Shown here: positions 15,968 to 26,156 of the stretch, piece by piece
How positions within the stretch are numbered: the first letter of the stretch is position 1
Layout: each line of letters opens with the position of its first letter
Origin: Thermoprotei archaeon
GTDB lineage: Archaea > Thermoproteota > Thermoprotei > Thermofilales > B20-G17
Assembly: GCA_003650675.1 (NCBI GenBank)
Contig: QMRH01000001.1
Coordinates: 1 to 64,000, forward strand
Direction of reading: 5' to 3'
DNA length: 64,000 nt
Translations under genes and position numbers: made by a program
Notes under the pieces: model-generated
Seen by the model: only the letters and a program-made list of their open reading frames with translations
Told to the model about the DNA's origin: nothing
Database searches by the model: none

Positions 15968-18292
15968 CTATACTTTATCTTTTCTTTTAAGCTCGATTGT
16001 TTTTACTCCGCTTGGAATAGCGTTTACTCTAATTTTTATGATTCCCCTAGAGTGAGTTGAAAGGGCCTTCCTTCCATCTATATATACATCGACTTCTCCT
16101 TTAGGGGCTCTCAAAATCAAGTTTTCAATATACAGATTTGAACCATCGTTTATGATAGTATACTTGAATTTATCGCCGTAATCTTCTTTCTCGAACACCA
16201 GCTCTATTAATCTACCTAGAATAAATAAGGGAAGTTTAATGTTTTCGACCACTGGAACCAGTTTGAGTTCATTTTTAAACATGTCAAGATTGAATCCGGC
16301 AAGAGAATAGACTAGTTGCCATGAGGCTAATAGACTTGAGGGATCGTTTTCTTTGCCATGCGGCTTACTACTTACGCCTTGAGAGATTTCTTCATTTATT
16401 TTTGAAAGAAGAAGCATTAGGACCTCGTCGACTTCCTTTAGAAGACCGCCATCAGCTTCTACTCCTATTTTAAGAGCAAGAGATACACAGGTGAAGGCAG
16501 GGTTAACTACTTTAAATGAAGTTAATTTACCTTCCCTTTCTATGTAGTCTCTGTCGAAGGGAATGTGGTCAACTGTCTTCCAAAGATCTTTCAAAGTGGC
16601 TTTAAGGCAGCTTAAGACCTCTTTTTCATTAAAAGGTGATTCCAATCCCATTGATCTCATTAAGTATATTCCCAGCAGATGTCCAAGCGTTGGACCATTG
16701 CACACCATTTTTTCTGAAACGAAGTGTATGAAGCGCTCATTAGCCAGTAAGATTCCTTTGATATTTTCCACAGTTTTGTCAATTCTCTTAACTAGAAAAG
16801 ATGTTTGTTCCCTATCTCCGGCCAGTTCAACTGTCTTCTTCAAAGCCAGTAATGCGGCTAGATAGAGGAGGGAAGAACAGGATACCGCTCCATATACTGT
16901 TCTATAGAAGCATGAATCGTCTCCCCTATGATCAGGAAGCCAGTCACCGTTTATGTCGGAGGCGACAAGCCATTCATAAGCTTTTACCATGGACCTGTAA
17001 AACCTTTTTAAAATACTTAGGTCGCCTAATGATTTAACGATATTATATATCGAAAGAATGTAGAGAGAGGGATGCTCTAAAGCAGGTTTACCCCGAATCC
17101 CCATATTGGGTGAATCTATTCTAGATTCACCTAGATTATCCGGTATACTTCCATCGATGTTTTGCAGCCTACCTATATAAGTAAGGTTCTTTACTTCAAG
17201 TTGTGGAAACAGGTGAAGTGTCAGAAAAGAGCGGAACAGCTTGTAGTCGAATAGCTCTACAATTGTATTTGAACCTAGTCTACTGATGAAGAAAAGTTGT
17301 CCATCCTTGGTGAGCCAAGTGTTAGATGCGTAAACATGTAAACTTTTCGCTAACAATTTTTTAAAGTGGGGAGGAATGTTGGAAGATTGAATTGCCTTAA
17401 ACAATTCTCTAGTTTTATGTCTTAATGTCTTCATGTTTCTTAAAACATATTCTGCTACATCAAATGAGTTGGCAAAAAAGTTTTCGTAGTAGTGTCCGTA
17501 CGGATATTCATGGCTCTTTCCATTAAAGTACCATGAAATAATAAAGGGAATCTCCGTTTCACTGCCTCCACGTAGCCTTCTCCGTACAGACAATATTCCT
17601 CCAATATTATGGGCTAGATCGTTTAATTCTACACCTCCCTCATTTGAGGGTATAACTCCCGTCGCTAAGAATTCTTGCCAAGGCTCTGTGTTCTCTTGCT
17701 TGTGGGTAGATGAAAAATATTGTCCTAGAATCGTTGTCTCTCCGGGTAGAGTTCCTAGGGTCATATTGCCATGAAACGGATCCTCGACGGTGCTTTTCGA
17801 CGAATAAAAGTATATTCCATGAGCCCCCACCTTCTTGAATACTTTATTTATCCTACCTATTCTACTAGATCCCACAATGTTTTCCAGCCCCATGGAGATA
17901 GCCACATGTACATTCCTTTTCAAAGTATTTTTTACTCTGAAAATGAATAGAATTGCTGGAATCGAGGAGTTGAGAACATCTCCGGGAATAAAGGGAGAAA
18001 ACGCCTGTAACTCTATTTTTACAGGTGAATTTTCTAAGATATATTTTGCCTCTACCCAGGGGTAACATGTCTTAAAATCTGCTACGCCAACACCCGTTGC
18101 TTCCTTTTCTAGTAGAAAACCTTGGGAGAAGTTTTCACTTTTAACATGTACTGCTATATGAAATCCAGCTAGTTTTTTAAGCGGTTTAAACCAATTGTTT
18201 CTTATAGTCAAGTTAATTAGTTTACCGCCTTCCGTTAACTCGATCTTCCCCGTCCCTAAGCCTCCTAAAATCGCTTTTCGATTTAAGCTCAT
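15968..18292 (-). CDS. GH116-like glycoside hydrolase (DUF608/GBA2 type)
   Basis: About 774 residues from ATG 18292, chosen over an upstream start at 18340 because GAGGAAATG follows directly on the thrC stop. The N-terminus AILGGLGTGKIELTEGGKL and RNNWFKP match the GBA2-type N-terminal beta-sandwich; the C-terminal (alpha/alpha)6 domain holds DINGDWLPDHRGDDS. In characterised GH116 enzymes this stretch continues into a YD pair bearing the acid/base Asp; here it reads CFYRTVYG, so the acid/base residue is not obvious. Family members cleave beta-glucosides or xylosides. No signal peptide, so cytoplasmic. Confidence 0.65.
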   Translation of the reverse strand: MSLNRKAILGGLGTGKIELTEGGKLINLTIRNNWFKPLKKLAGFHIAVHVKSENFSQGFLLEKEATGVGVADFKTCYPWVEAKYILENSPVKIELQAFSPFIPGDVLNSSIPAILFIFRVKNTLKRNVHVAISMGLENIVGSSRIGRINKVFKKVGAHGIYFYSSKSTVEDPFHGNMTLGTLPGETTILGQYFSSTHKQENTEPWQEFLATGVIPSNEGGVELNDLAHNIGGILSVRRRLRGGSETEIPFIISWYFNGKSHEYPYGHYYENFFANSFDVAEYVLRNMKTLRHKTRELFKAIQSSNIPPHFKKLLAKSLHVYASNTWLTKDGQLFFISRLGSNTIVELFDYKLFRSFLTLHLFPQLEVKNLTYIGRLQNIDGSIPDNLGESRIDSPNMGIRGKPALEHPSLYILSIYNIVKSLGDLSILKRFYRSMVKAYEWLVASDINGDWLPDHRGDDSCFYRTVYGAVSCSSLLYLAALLALKKTVELAGDREQTSFLVKRIDKTVENIKGILLANERFIHFVSEKMVCNGPTLGHLLGIYLMRSMGLESPFNEKEVLSCLKATLKDLWKTVDHIPFDRDYIEREGKLTSFKVVNPAFTCVSLALKIGVEADGGLLKEVDEVLMLLLSKINEEISQGVSSKPHGKENDPSSLLASWQLVYSLAGFNLDMFKNELKLVPVVENIKLPLFILGRLIELVFEKEDYGDKFKYTIINDGSNLYIENLILRAPKGEVDVYIDGRKALSTHSRGIIKIRVNAIPSGVKTIELKRKDKV

Positions 18293-18296
18293 TTCC

Positions 18297-19418
18297 TCAA
18301 CCCATGTATCGAATAATCTTGTCTGTTGCCTTAAGTCCAATACCTGTTAACGGTGCAAGTACAGCTTCTCCCCTACTAATAAACTTCTCTGAAAGAAGCT
18401 TCCTGAAAGCCGCTTGTACGGTAGCTGACGTAGGTTCTACGTACAATCCCATTCTAGCCAGCTCTTTAAACCCTTGAGCAATTTCCTCGTTGTACACGAG
18501 AATTATCTTCCCTTCGGTTTCCTCTATGATTCTAGCAACCTGATGTGCTCTGGGTGGATCCGGAACTGCTATTCCGTCGGCAAGTATGGCTTCAGATTTT
18601 GATCTAACCTTTTTATTGTATAATAACTCGTAGACCCTGGCGAATCTTGGAGTTTGTATTCCGATTAATCTAGGAAGATGGTCTAGGTATCCGGCCTCCT
18701 TTAGCTCCCTAAATCCTTTATAAATGCCTATAAGAAGCCCTCCACTACCAACCGGCACTAAAATTGTATCAGGAACCCTTCCTCCCGTCATCTCGTACAC
18801 TTCAAAGGATATGGTTTTAAGCCCCTCTATGAAAAAGGGGTTCCATAAATGCCCTGCATAGTAACTTTTTCTTGCAGCTTTCAATGCAGCTTTATTAACA
18901 TCCTCGCGGGACCCTTCTACGGGGATCACTTCAGCGCCGTAAGATGAGATCTGTTTTATCTTACCTTCGGGGGCTGAAGCGGGAACAAAAACCTTGCATT
19001 TGATTCCGGCCACGGAGCAGTAAGCCGATAACGCTGCACCTGCATTTCCAGAAGAATCCTCTACAACCTCCCTGATCCCCTGTTCTCTAAGATATGATAC
19101 AAGCATGCTTGCTCCTCTATCCTTGAACGACCCTGTGGGATTCAGGAAGTCAAGCTTATACCATATTTTTATTCCCGCGACGTTTCTTTCCACTATGGGT
19201 GTAAAGCCCTCCTTCAAGCTTGTAATGTTTTCAGGCTTGATTGAGGGGAGAAGGGATTTGTAACGCCACATGCTATAGTTTTCCTTTTCGATGCTGAACT
19301 TTCCATATGTTTTTATTTTGATGTCAAGAGGGCTCCCGCATTCACACCGCCATAGTAGCGTGCCCTTACCATAGGTTTTACCACAATTGCTACAGTATAC
19401 ATCGTATTCTGCCAACAC
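18297..19418 (-). CDS. thrC: Threonine synthase
   Basis: 373 residues. An N-terminal zinc-ribbon-like segment (CSNCGKTYG..WRCECG) is followed by a PLP fold-type II domain: LDFLNPTGSFKDRGA with the PLP lysine near residue 98, EDSSGNAGAALSAY, and VPVGSGGLLIG as the phosphate-binding loop. It converts O-phosphohomoserine to threonine. The stop lies 5 nt before the GH116-like start, so the two are co-transcribed, though no functional link is evident. Confidence 0.88.
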   Translation of the reverse strand: MLAEYDVYCSNCGKTYGKGTLLWRCECGSPLDIKIKTYGKFSIEKENYSMWRYKSLLPSIKPENITSLKEGFTPIVERNVAGIKIWYKLDFLNPTGSFKDRGASMLVSYLREQGIREVVEDSSGNAGAALSAYCSVAGIKCKVFVPASAPEGKIKQISSYGAEVIPVEGSREDVNKAALKAARKSYYAGHLWNPFFIEGLKTISFEVYEMTGGRVPDTILVPVGSGGLLIGIYKGFRELKEAGYLDHLPRLIGIQTPRFARVYELLYNKKVRSKSEAILADGIAVPDPPRAHQVARIIEETEGKIILVYNEEIAQGFKELARMGLYVEPTSATVQAAFRKLLSEKFISRGEAVLAPLTGIGLKATDKIIRYMG

Positions 19419-19448
19419 ACCTCCCTCAGTAATCCAATTACTTTATGG

Positions 19449-20264
19449 TTACTTAAAAACATCGGCAAGGCTTTTAATTATAAAATCGGGTTTAAAACAG
19501 CTATCCTCAACCTGTTTAGGGTTGTTGATCACACCTGTTAAAACTAGTGCCGAACAAAGACCCATGTTTCTTGCACCTCTAATATCTGTGTCTAAGCGAT
19601 CTCCTATAACAATAGTATCCTCTGGATTCACCTCTGCCTTGCTTAAAGCAAGCTCAAAAATAAATCTTTGAGGTTTACCGACAATGAAGTCTGGATCCCT
19701 CCCGGTAGCCCTACTTATAGCTGCAACTATTGATCCTGCTCCAGGTAGAAGCCCATGCTCTGCGGGCAACGTGCTATCGTCGTTAGTTGCAATAAATAGG
19801 GCGCCATGATAGATCGCATCCACGGCTTGCGCCAGCTTAAGGTAGGTTAAATCCCTATCTAAACCTACTACGACACAGTCTACCTTCATGCCCCATTTAA
19901 AGCGGTTGTTAACGATCTTTATGTCGTTTAAAGCAAGCTCTTCTATTAGCCCAGCTTCACCAACCACGTATGCTTCGCTAATCCCTATCCTAGACTTTAG
20001 AAATAATGCTGTAGCATAAGCACTATTCACTACAATCAGCTTCTCGCTGTCAACATTTACCCCTATTTGTTTAAGCCGTTTTATGTAACTTTTTCTAGAA
20101 AGTGTAGAGTTGTTTGTCATGAAAATAACAATTTTATCCAGCTTTAAAAGTGCATTAACGGCATCGACTGCTCCCGGAATGATTTCGTTACCTTTCCATA
20201 CAACCCCGTCTAAATCAATTATAAAGCAACTAAACCTACTGAATTCTCTTTTAAGTACCCTCAT
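19449..20264 (-). CDS. HAD-superfamily IIA phosphatase (NagD-like)
   Basis: About 271 residues from ATG 20264, preferred over an upstream in-frame ATG at 20285 because AAAGGTGAT precedes it and it abuts the upstream stop. FIIDLDGVVWKGN holds the nucleophile Asp, IFMTNNSTLSR is motif II, and GKPQRF plus IGDRLDTDIRGARNMG are motifs III and IV. The long cap between motifs II and III defines subclass IIA. Candidates are phosphoglycolate or 4-nitrophenyl phosphate phosphatase roles. Confidence 0.85.
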   Translation of the reverse strand: MRVLKREFSRFSCFIIDLDGVVWKGNEIIPGAVDAVNALLKLDKIVIFMTNNSTLSRKSYIKRLKQIGVNVDSEKLIVVNSAYATALFLKSRIGISEAYVVGEAGLIEELALNDIKIVNNRFKWGMKVDCVVVGLDRDLTYLKLAQAVDAIYHGALFIATNDDSTLPAEHGLLPGAGSIVAAISRATGRDPDFIVGKPQRFIFELALSKAEVNPEDTIVIGDRLDTDIRGARNMGLCSALVLTGVINNPKQVEDSCFKPDFIIKSLADVFK

Positions 20265-20265
20265 A

Positions 20266-20934
20266 TCAATCACCTTTGGGATCAAGCTCAGAAGCTGGAT
20301 GAGGACCCTTATTGTAGCCTAAAAGCATGGCTACTAGCGCTTGGAGCCTTAATATATCGTAGTTTTTTGGATCGTTTTCAAATCCCTTTAACTTAAGTGA
20401 ATTAATAAGTTCCCTGAGTTCTCTGGCGCTTATACCAGTTTTCCTTACTAAATCCGGAAAATCTTTACAGTATGCGATCGATTGGAGCAGTTTAAACTCT
20501 TCTTCGTTAAATACATGTAATTGCGGTTCTAATATTCGGATAAGAAGTTTAGTTAGAGTTCTTTCGACGATGTTAACCAATTCTTCGGGCTCTAAGAAAA
20601 TAAGATAATCCGATAAAAACAATACCTCTACATTTAAAGCTTTAGCCAGTTCTTCAGCGGCTTTATCGGCATAGCCTCGACATATTATAATTGGTCTTGC
20701 CTCCACTAGTTTTGCATTAGTATAAACTTGCCTTAGATCAGTGACTGAAACACGTCCAGCTTTAACTTCCACCGCATAAACTTCACCATTTTTCTCAGCT
20801 AGTAGATCTATTTCAGCCACATCGATATTATTTCTTTTAACCCGTTTTCTTTCTTCAATTACCGTAAATCCCTCTTCTTCAAGCAATAGTTTAGCAATCT
20901 TTTCGACGGTTACACCCCTTAATTTAGGCTTCAT
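20266..20934 (-). CDS. RecB-family (PD-(D/E)xK) nuclease-like protein with C-terminal HTH
   Basis: 222 residues. AEIDLLAEKNGEVYAVEVKAG (about 40-60) is the D...ExK core of a PD-(D/E)xK nuclease; VTDLRQVYTNAKLVEARPIIICRGYADKAAEEL completes the fold as in archaeal Hjc/RecB-like proteins. The last 70 residues (FPDLVRKTGISARELRELINSLK) look like a winged helix. A DNA-processing role is likely, but the substrate is unknown. The downstream HAD gene begins at its stop. Confidence 0.75.
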   Translation of the reverse strand: MKPKLRGVTVEKIAKLLLEEEGFTVIEERKRVKRNNIDVAEIDLLAEKNGEVYAVEVKAGRVSVTDLRQVYTNAKLVEARPIIICRGYADKAAEELAKALNVEVLFLSDYLIFLEPEELVNIVERTLTKLLIRILEPQLHVFNEEEFKLLQSIAYCKDFPDLVRKTGISARELRELINSLKLKGFENDPKNYDILRLQALVAMLLGYNKGPHPASELDPKGD

Positions 20935-21058
20935 TCAACCCCCCTAACTCTATGTATTGGATAAATAAAAACAATCAGTAACACTATGTAATCAGGTTTT
21001 CATGGTTTTACACGAGAAATCTTTCAGCTATATTTTTGAATGAACATAGGCATTCTAT

Positions 21059-22147
21059 TTAGGACTTAGGGGATTTATCGTACTGTCTACTAGTAACTTC
21101 TTTAACTTGAATTTCCGGCCACCGCCAGAACCTATAATTATCTTTTATTCCAACAAATTTCCATAGGAAGGGCATTAATCTATTTATATCCTTACTTGAC
21201 TGTATTAGAACACCTAAAGGCATGTCTACATCAAGTACAGAGAGAAAATTATAGAACTCTTCTTCAAACGAACAGGGGATCTGCGCTGCGATTAAAGAAG
21301 TATCACCATCTATGAAAGCACTATAGAAATAGGGTAACCTGATAAGTACTCTTGCTAAAAGAGGAGCCTCTCTACCTTTAAAGTACAGTATTTTCATCGG
21401 AACGTTCTTTAAGGGTAGATAGGCCGAAAAAGAATTGTACCTCCATCCCGGGATAACATGTTTCCTATAGTGATAGCTTAATGTCTGTCTCGAATATGCT
21501 TTATCAAATATGGGATCGATGGAAGCCGCTAAACGGATAACCTCAGATAACTTGATGAAGGGTCCACGCGCCAGCTTAAAGGTGAGTATCGCTAAATCTA
21601 TATGATCTGGGGGTGGACCAGGTTTAATATACTGATTACCATAGTTTTTTGGGGTAGAGTCTATTAATGAAAAACATTTTTTAAAGCATGGTTCTAAAAC
21701 TTCCTTTTCCTGATTGTAAAATTCTCGACTTAAATCGGGTCTCCATCTGAGGTATTCTGTTCCCTTTACAACTATCTTTTTGGCATCGAGCATCCTTGTA
21801 TATTCGTCCACAAAAACCACTGGAATAAGGGCGGTGAAGAGAATGTATTTTTCCAGGCCGTAAAGAATCCTTCTCCCTAAGGTGCCTGTAATATGAAGCC
21901 TCGATAATTCTTCATCGAAGTCGCATATAACTGCAAGAGGTATAAAGCCAAAATAAAGATAGTTTGGAACATATCGTAACGACCCTTTTTCCCTAAGCCT
22001 TTCCAGGATATTTTTTACGGTTGAGGGCGATATTTTTGTCTTTTTGCTGATTTCCCTCACTGTACGTGATGTTGACGCGGCTTCAATGATCTTCCATTCT
22101 CTTCTTCTAATCTTAGGTAGATTATTGTACATCAATGGTGTCACCAT
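21059..22147 (-). CDS. Two-HTH regulator, paralogue 1
   Basis: 362 residues. Residues 14-60 (REWKIIEAASTSRTVREISKKTKISPSTVKNILERLREKG, in part) form an Lrp/wHTH-like domain; after about 120 residues a second HTH is seen around LSEVIRLA..YSRQTLSYHYRKHV, then a C-terminal domain of about 130 residues. The same architecture and several matching words (PNY...G..P, LxYHxxKHV) occur in the protein at 37663-38694. It lies directly downstream of rad50 on the same strand. No known effector; likely a DNA-binding transcription factor. Confidence 0.65.
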   Translation of the reverse strand: MVTPLMYNNLPKIRRREWKIIEAASTSRTVREISKKTKISPSTVKNILERLREKGSLRYVPNYLYFGFIPLAVICDFDEELSRLHITGTLGRRILYGLEKYILFTALIPVVFVDEYTRMLDAKKIVVKGTEYLRWRPDLSREFYNQEKEVLEPCFKKCFSLIDSTPKNYGNQYIKPGPPPDHIDLAILTFKLARGPFIKLSEVIRLAASIDPIFDKAYSRQTLSYHYRKHVIPGWRYNSFSAYLPLKNVPMKILYFKGREAPLLARVLIRLPYFYSAFIDGDTSLIAAQIPCSFEEEFYNFLSVLDVDMPLGVLIQSSKDINRLMPFLWKFVGIKDNYRFWRWPEIQVKEVTSRQYDKSPKS

Positions 22148-22260
22148 GCACCTCTTACAATCACTGTACTTACTATTACCTTCCTATAATATATGTGCTT
22201 TGTTTACTTTCCCTCAGGCGCCCTATGTCTCAATACAATATCACCTAAACGTTTACTGTT

Positions 22261-25014
22261 TTAACTTATGGGTTCAGCTTCAAGAAAAACGTGTGAAGTC
22301 CCCCCTTTCTTCTCCACTTTGTAGACTAAATCAGCTGCATCCTCTAGTTCGCGTTCATGTGTGACTATTATAAGCTGAGGGATTATTCCCCCCTTCTCTT
22401 TAAAGAATTTTTTAAGTAAACCCACAAGATAGCGTCTACGTTCCTCATCTAAATGTGTTGTAGGCTCATCCAGCAGCAGGAAACCCACTTTATCCCCTGC
22501 CAACACCCTTGCAATGGCCAAACGGAGCGCTAACGCCAATCCTACCCTTTCACCACCACTTATCATGTCAGCTGTCTCGTCTCCACGTGGAGTAACGAGA
22601 GTTATTTCGTAGTTATCATCCAAACGTATATCAACGAAGTTAACGTAGTTCAAATGTTGGAAAATTTGTTTTGTGTGAAGCTCTAATAGTGGACGAGCTC
22701 GCCTTCTTACAATTTTTTGAAGTCCTTCTTTGCCATAAAGTTTACGTATTTTGCGGAGAAATCCTATGAAATCATTTAGACGAGCATATTCTTCCTCGAT
22801 TCTCCCAATCTCGTTTAGCTTCCTTTCAAGGTCGAGGATCTCGTTCTTAAGGTTTAGGATATCTGCTTCGAGGGAAGAAGTCTTTGAAAGTAATCTTTTT
22901 TCCAGATCCCTTAACCTGGCTTCTTCTTTCTTGAGCTGGAGGTGAGTATTTTCGTCGTAGCCGAGGTCTTTGAGGTCTTTTTGTATAGCCTGCATAGTCT
23001 CCTGTAACAGCCTTTTCTCGTCCTCAAGTTTCGCAATTATATCCTTCAAAAAGGGTATTTTTGCTACAATGCTTCGTAGTTCACTAACTTCTTTCTCCAG
23101 CTCACGGTAATAATCTATCCTTTTCTCGACATCTTTTACTTCCTCCGCATGTTCCTGTTCAATAAGGCTTATTTTAGCCTTAACGTTCGAAAGCTCCCTG
23201 GAGAGGTTGCGAAGATTAGTGTTTATCTCCTCTTCATTCACCTTTTCAAGGTATTCTTTAGCCAGGAGAAATCGTCGGTAATTTCGCTCTATTTCCTCAA
23301 GGCTTTCAAGCTTCTTTTGGATGCTCTTCTTCTCCTCTTCAAGAACCTCTAATTCCAACCTAATCTTCTCTCTTTCACCTTTGAGATTATCGAATCTAAG
23401 ATTATATTCCTTGTATTTTTCTGACAATAACATTAGTTTCCCTTTAAAGACGGACTCTAGCTTTTCAAGAGTGTTTCTAAGAAACTCGTGACGCCTTATC
23501 TTATCTTTTTCTTCTTCCTCCAAGTTTTGAAGTAGTTTTTCGAGCTCTCTTTTTGTATTAAACAGGTCTTTAAGTAATTCATCTCTATGCTCGGGTGTAA
23601 GTTTACTATGGCAGAGCGGACACTGGCTTGATGTAGAAATCTCCTTAATGTTGGCGGCGATCTCCTCTAGGCTATAATTGATCTTCAGTTTCTTATTTTT
23701 TAAAAACTCTATATCATGTTCCATTCTTTCCATATCCTTGCTTAAATGGTCCATTATCTTTTCCAAGTTGCTTGAAAAGCTGGTGATCGTGTATTCAGAT
23801 CCTCTGAGCGGTGATACAAATTCTTCAGGTACTGTATTTATTAACATATGTAAGGTGTCTTCGAACCGTTTCTGTATGGTTTCAATGGATGCTTGGAGTT
23901 CCATAATTTGTCTTTGAATCTCCTTAAGTCTGCCAAGGAGGTTTGAATGTTGAGATAAGATCTCCTTAAATTCCTTCTCTAAACTCTTTAGGCGATTGTA
24001 TTTTTCTTCAATATCTCTATTGTTGTCGATGAAACGTCTATGTTCCTCAATTTCCTGTCTCTTTTTCTTTAATTCTTCAACTCTCTCCGAGAAAATATTC
24101 TCTCTTTCTTTAAGGGCTAAATATTCTTTAAGAACATCCATTATGGCTAGCTTTGGCTCTAAAATAGCTAGTTTTTTAGCGGCTTCTAAGGCCTTTGAAT
24201 ACTCCTCGTTAAAGTTATCCAAACGGGAATTAATATCGGTGATCCTCTTCCTAATGTTCTCCAGACGTGATTTATATTCCACGAACTTTGTTGCTTTAGC
24301 ATCATATTCGCTTAGCGCTTTTTCTAGTGCTCGATATTTATTCTGAACATCGTTTAACTCTCGCCTAGCCTTTTCCAACTCCTTTCGTTTACCGTTCAGC
24401 AGGGAGTTTTTCTCGACTAAAAGCTTTATTATCTCGTCTTTGGCCTTTAACCTTCCATAAAGCTCATGTGATTTATTTTCAAATGGTTTAATCACTTCCC
24501 GCATTTCTTGAAAAGCTTTTTCAAGATCCTCTATACCCATTAGGCGGGCTATAATTTGCTTCCTTTCAGCAGGTCTAGCAGTAACCAGTTTCTCTATTTC
24601 ACCTTGCCTTATGTAGATAGAATTTAGGAAAAGAGTCTTATCCATCCCTATAATCCGCTCTAAGAGCTTATTTGCTTCAGAATCAGTATACGCCTTCAAC
24701 GTATTATTCTCGTAGACTCTTACATCACTTTTTACGCTTCTTCCACTTTTCATCACTCTCCTCTCAACCTTATATAGCCTACCCTTGGCTTCAAATTCGA
24801 GAACGACAGTAGCCTTTCCAGCTCCTCTTTTAACAATATTTTCTAGTGTTCCTCCTCTGCTATGTTCCTTATATAATGCAAAGCTTATGGCATCTAGTAT
24901 ACTTGTTTTCCCTGCACCATTAGGTCCCACTATAGCGATTATTCCTTCCGGGAATTGTAGCTTCGTATTATCGTGTGATACAAAGTTTTCTAGAATAATT
25001 TTTCTCAATATCAT
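22261..25014 (-). CDS. rad50: DNA double-strand break repair ATPase Rad50
   Basis: About 917 residues from ATG 25014, which overlaps the mre11 stop (ATGA); a TTG at 25020 is the alternative. GPNGAGKTS (Walker A) near residue 33, long coiled coils, a zinc-hook CPLC near residue 463, signature MISGGERVGLALALRLAIARVL and Walker B FLLLDEPTTHLDEE are intact. With Mre11 it tethers and processes DNA ends; in archaea it hands over to HerA-NurA for 5' resection. Last gene of the operon. Confidence 0.97.
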   Translation of the reverse strand: MILRKIILENFVSHDNTKLQFPEGIIAIVGPNGAGKTSILDAISFALYKEHSRGGTLENIVKRGAGKATVVLEFEAKGRLYKVERRVMKSGRSVKSDVRVYENNTLKAYTDSEANKLLERIIGMDKTLFLNSIYIRQGEIEKLVTARPAERKQIIARLMGIEDLEKAFQEMREVIKPFENKSHELYGRLKAKDEIIKLLVEKNSLLNGKRKELEKARRELNDVQNKYRALEKALSEYDAKATKFVEYKSRLENIRKRITDINSRLDNFNEEYSKALEAAKKLAILEPKLAIMDVLKEYLALKERENIFSERVEELKKKRQEIEEHRRFIDNNRDIEEKYNRLKSLEKEFKEILSQHSNLLGRLKEIQRQIMELQASIETIQKRFEDTLHMLINTVPEEFVSPLRGSEYTITSFSSNLEKIMDHLSKDMERMEHDIEFLKNKKLKINYSLEEIAANIKEISTSSQCPLCHSKLTPEHRDELLKDLFNTKRELEKLLQNLEEEEKDKIRRHEFLRNTLEKLESVFKGKLMLLSEKYKEYNLRFDNLKGEREKIRLELEVLEEEKKSIQKKLESLEEIERNYRRFLLAKEYLEKVNEEEINTNLRNLSRELSNVKAKISLIEQEHAEEVKDVEKRIDYYRELEKEVSELRSIVAKIPFLKDIIAKLEDEKRLLQETMQAIQKDLKDLGYDENTHLQLKKEEARLRDLEKRLLSKTSSLEADILNLKNEILDLERKLNEIGRIEEEYARLNDFIGFLRKIRKLYGKEGLQKIVRRRARPLLELHTKQIFQHLNYVNFVDIRLDDNYEITLVTPRGDETADMISGGERVGLALALRLAIARVLAGDKVGFLLLDEPTTHLDEERRRYLVGLLKKFFKEKGGIIPQLIIVTHERELEDAADLVYKVEKKGGTSHVFLEAEPIS

Positions 25015-26156
25015 TTCCAAGCACCTTTTTCATAGAACTTACGTGCCTGGTTTACGGCGCCTTCAATATCGCCTTGGGATAATAGATTGAAAAGCTCGTA
25101 GGCAAAACTTGCTTTGGATTCATCCTTTAGAAACTCCCTCAAAAGGTCTTTGATACTTATTTTATCCATTTCTAAGGTTAATAGATCGGGTGTAAGTGGC
25201 TTCTCCTCTAGTTGCCATCTAACGCCAAGTGCGTAAGGCTCGATGTACTTGGAGATAAGTTTCTGTAGAAAGACCCTGTTAATTGACGAACTTGTCTTTA
25301 TTTCAAGATGAATTACAGGTTTCTTATTGAATCTTATGGAACGTATTTTCTCCATTATCTTTGCAAATTCTTTATCAAAGTTCTCTGAACTCTTTACCTT
25401 GAATTCAAGGTGGGGTCTAATGTTCTCTAGGTTGATTTCATGTACATAGGGTTGGTCGCCGCTTAAATCCACAATATAGAAGCCTTTGCCGTTTTTTCTG
25501 TATTCATTATACTCGTCTTTACTCCAAACTTCGGTTGATCCAGGATATGCTAGAATTCCTCTACCATAATTGGTTTTTAAACGTTTATGAATATGTCCCA
25601 TAGCATAGTAGTCAAAATTTGTGGGTAGGTCGCTTAAATCAAGTTCGTAGTCAAATGGGAGGTATTGTTGAACCGCTTGATGGAGGACAAGTATCCTTTT
25701 ACTGTAGTTTTTAGAATTCGAGGCTATTGCCTCTATCTTTGACATAAGAATCTTTTTGAAAGCACGTGGGGTGTATTCGACCCCTCCTATGAAAACTTTT
25801 TTGCCGAAAACATCAAAGGGCTTGCTCGACCTTAATACTGTTACACCAAGTTGCTCAAATAATGCATGTGGAGGGAGCCCCTTTCTTCTAGGCTGATCAT
25901 GGCTCCCGGGAATCGCATAAATTTTAATACCTTTTTCATCCAGCTTCTTAACTGATTTTAAAACCGCTAATAGAGCTTCGGTGGATGGTCTGGAAGATTC
26001 GAAAAGATCGCCGGAGTGTACCACGAAATCTACTTTTTCTTTAATTATTTTGTCTATTGCTTCGTTAAATGCATCGTAAAAATCCTGCTCTCTTTCACGT
26101 AGATTATATTGTCGAAAACCCAGATGGGTATCAGATATATGGGCAAAAAACACCAT
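25011..26156 (-). CDS. mre11: DNA repair nuclease Mre11
   Basis: 381 residues. The phosphoesterase motifs are in order: HISDTHLGFRQ, HSGDLFESSRPS, PGSHDQPRR, VLHQAV and MGHIHKR. The usual GNHD reads GSHD, an Asn-to-Ser change at the position that normally ligands metal, which is notable. The C-terminal 150 residues contain the Rad50-binding region. The start follows the herA stop without gap, with GGAGTGG upstream. Confidence 0.94.
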   Translation of the reverse strand: MVFFAHISDTHLGFRQYNLREREQDFYDAFNEAIDKIIKEKVDFVVHSGDLFESSRPSTEALLAVLKSVKKLDEKGIKIYAIPGSHDQPRRKGLPPHALFEQLGVTVLRSSKPFDVFGKKVFIGGVEYTPRAFKKILMSKIEAIASNSKNYSKRILVLHQAVQQYLPFDYELDLSDLPTNFDYYAMGHIHKRLKTNYGRGILAYPGSTEVWSKDEYNEYRKNGKGFYIVDLSGDQPYVHEINLENIRPHLEFKVKSSENFDKEFAKIMEKIRSIRFNKKPVIHLEIKTSSSINRVFLQKLISKYIEPYALGVRWQLEEKPLTPDLLTLEMDKISIKDLLREFLKDESKASFAYELFNLLSQGDIEGAVNQARKFYEKGAWK

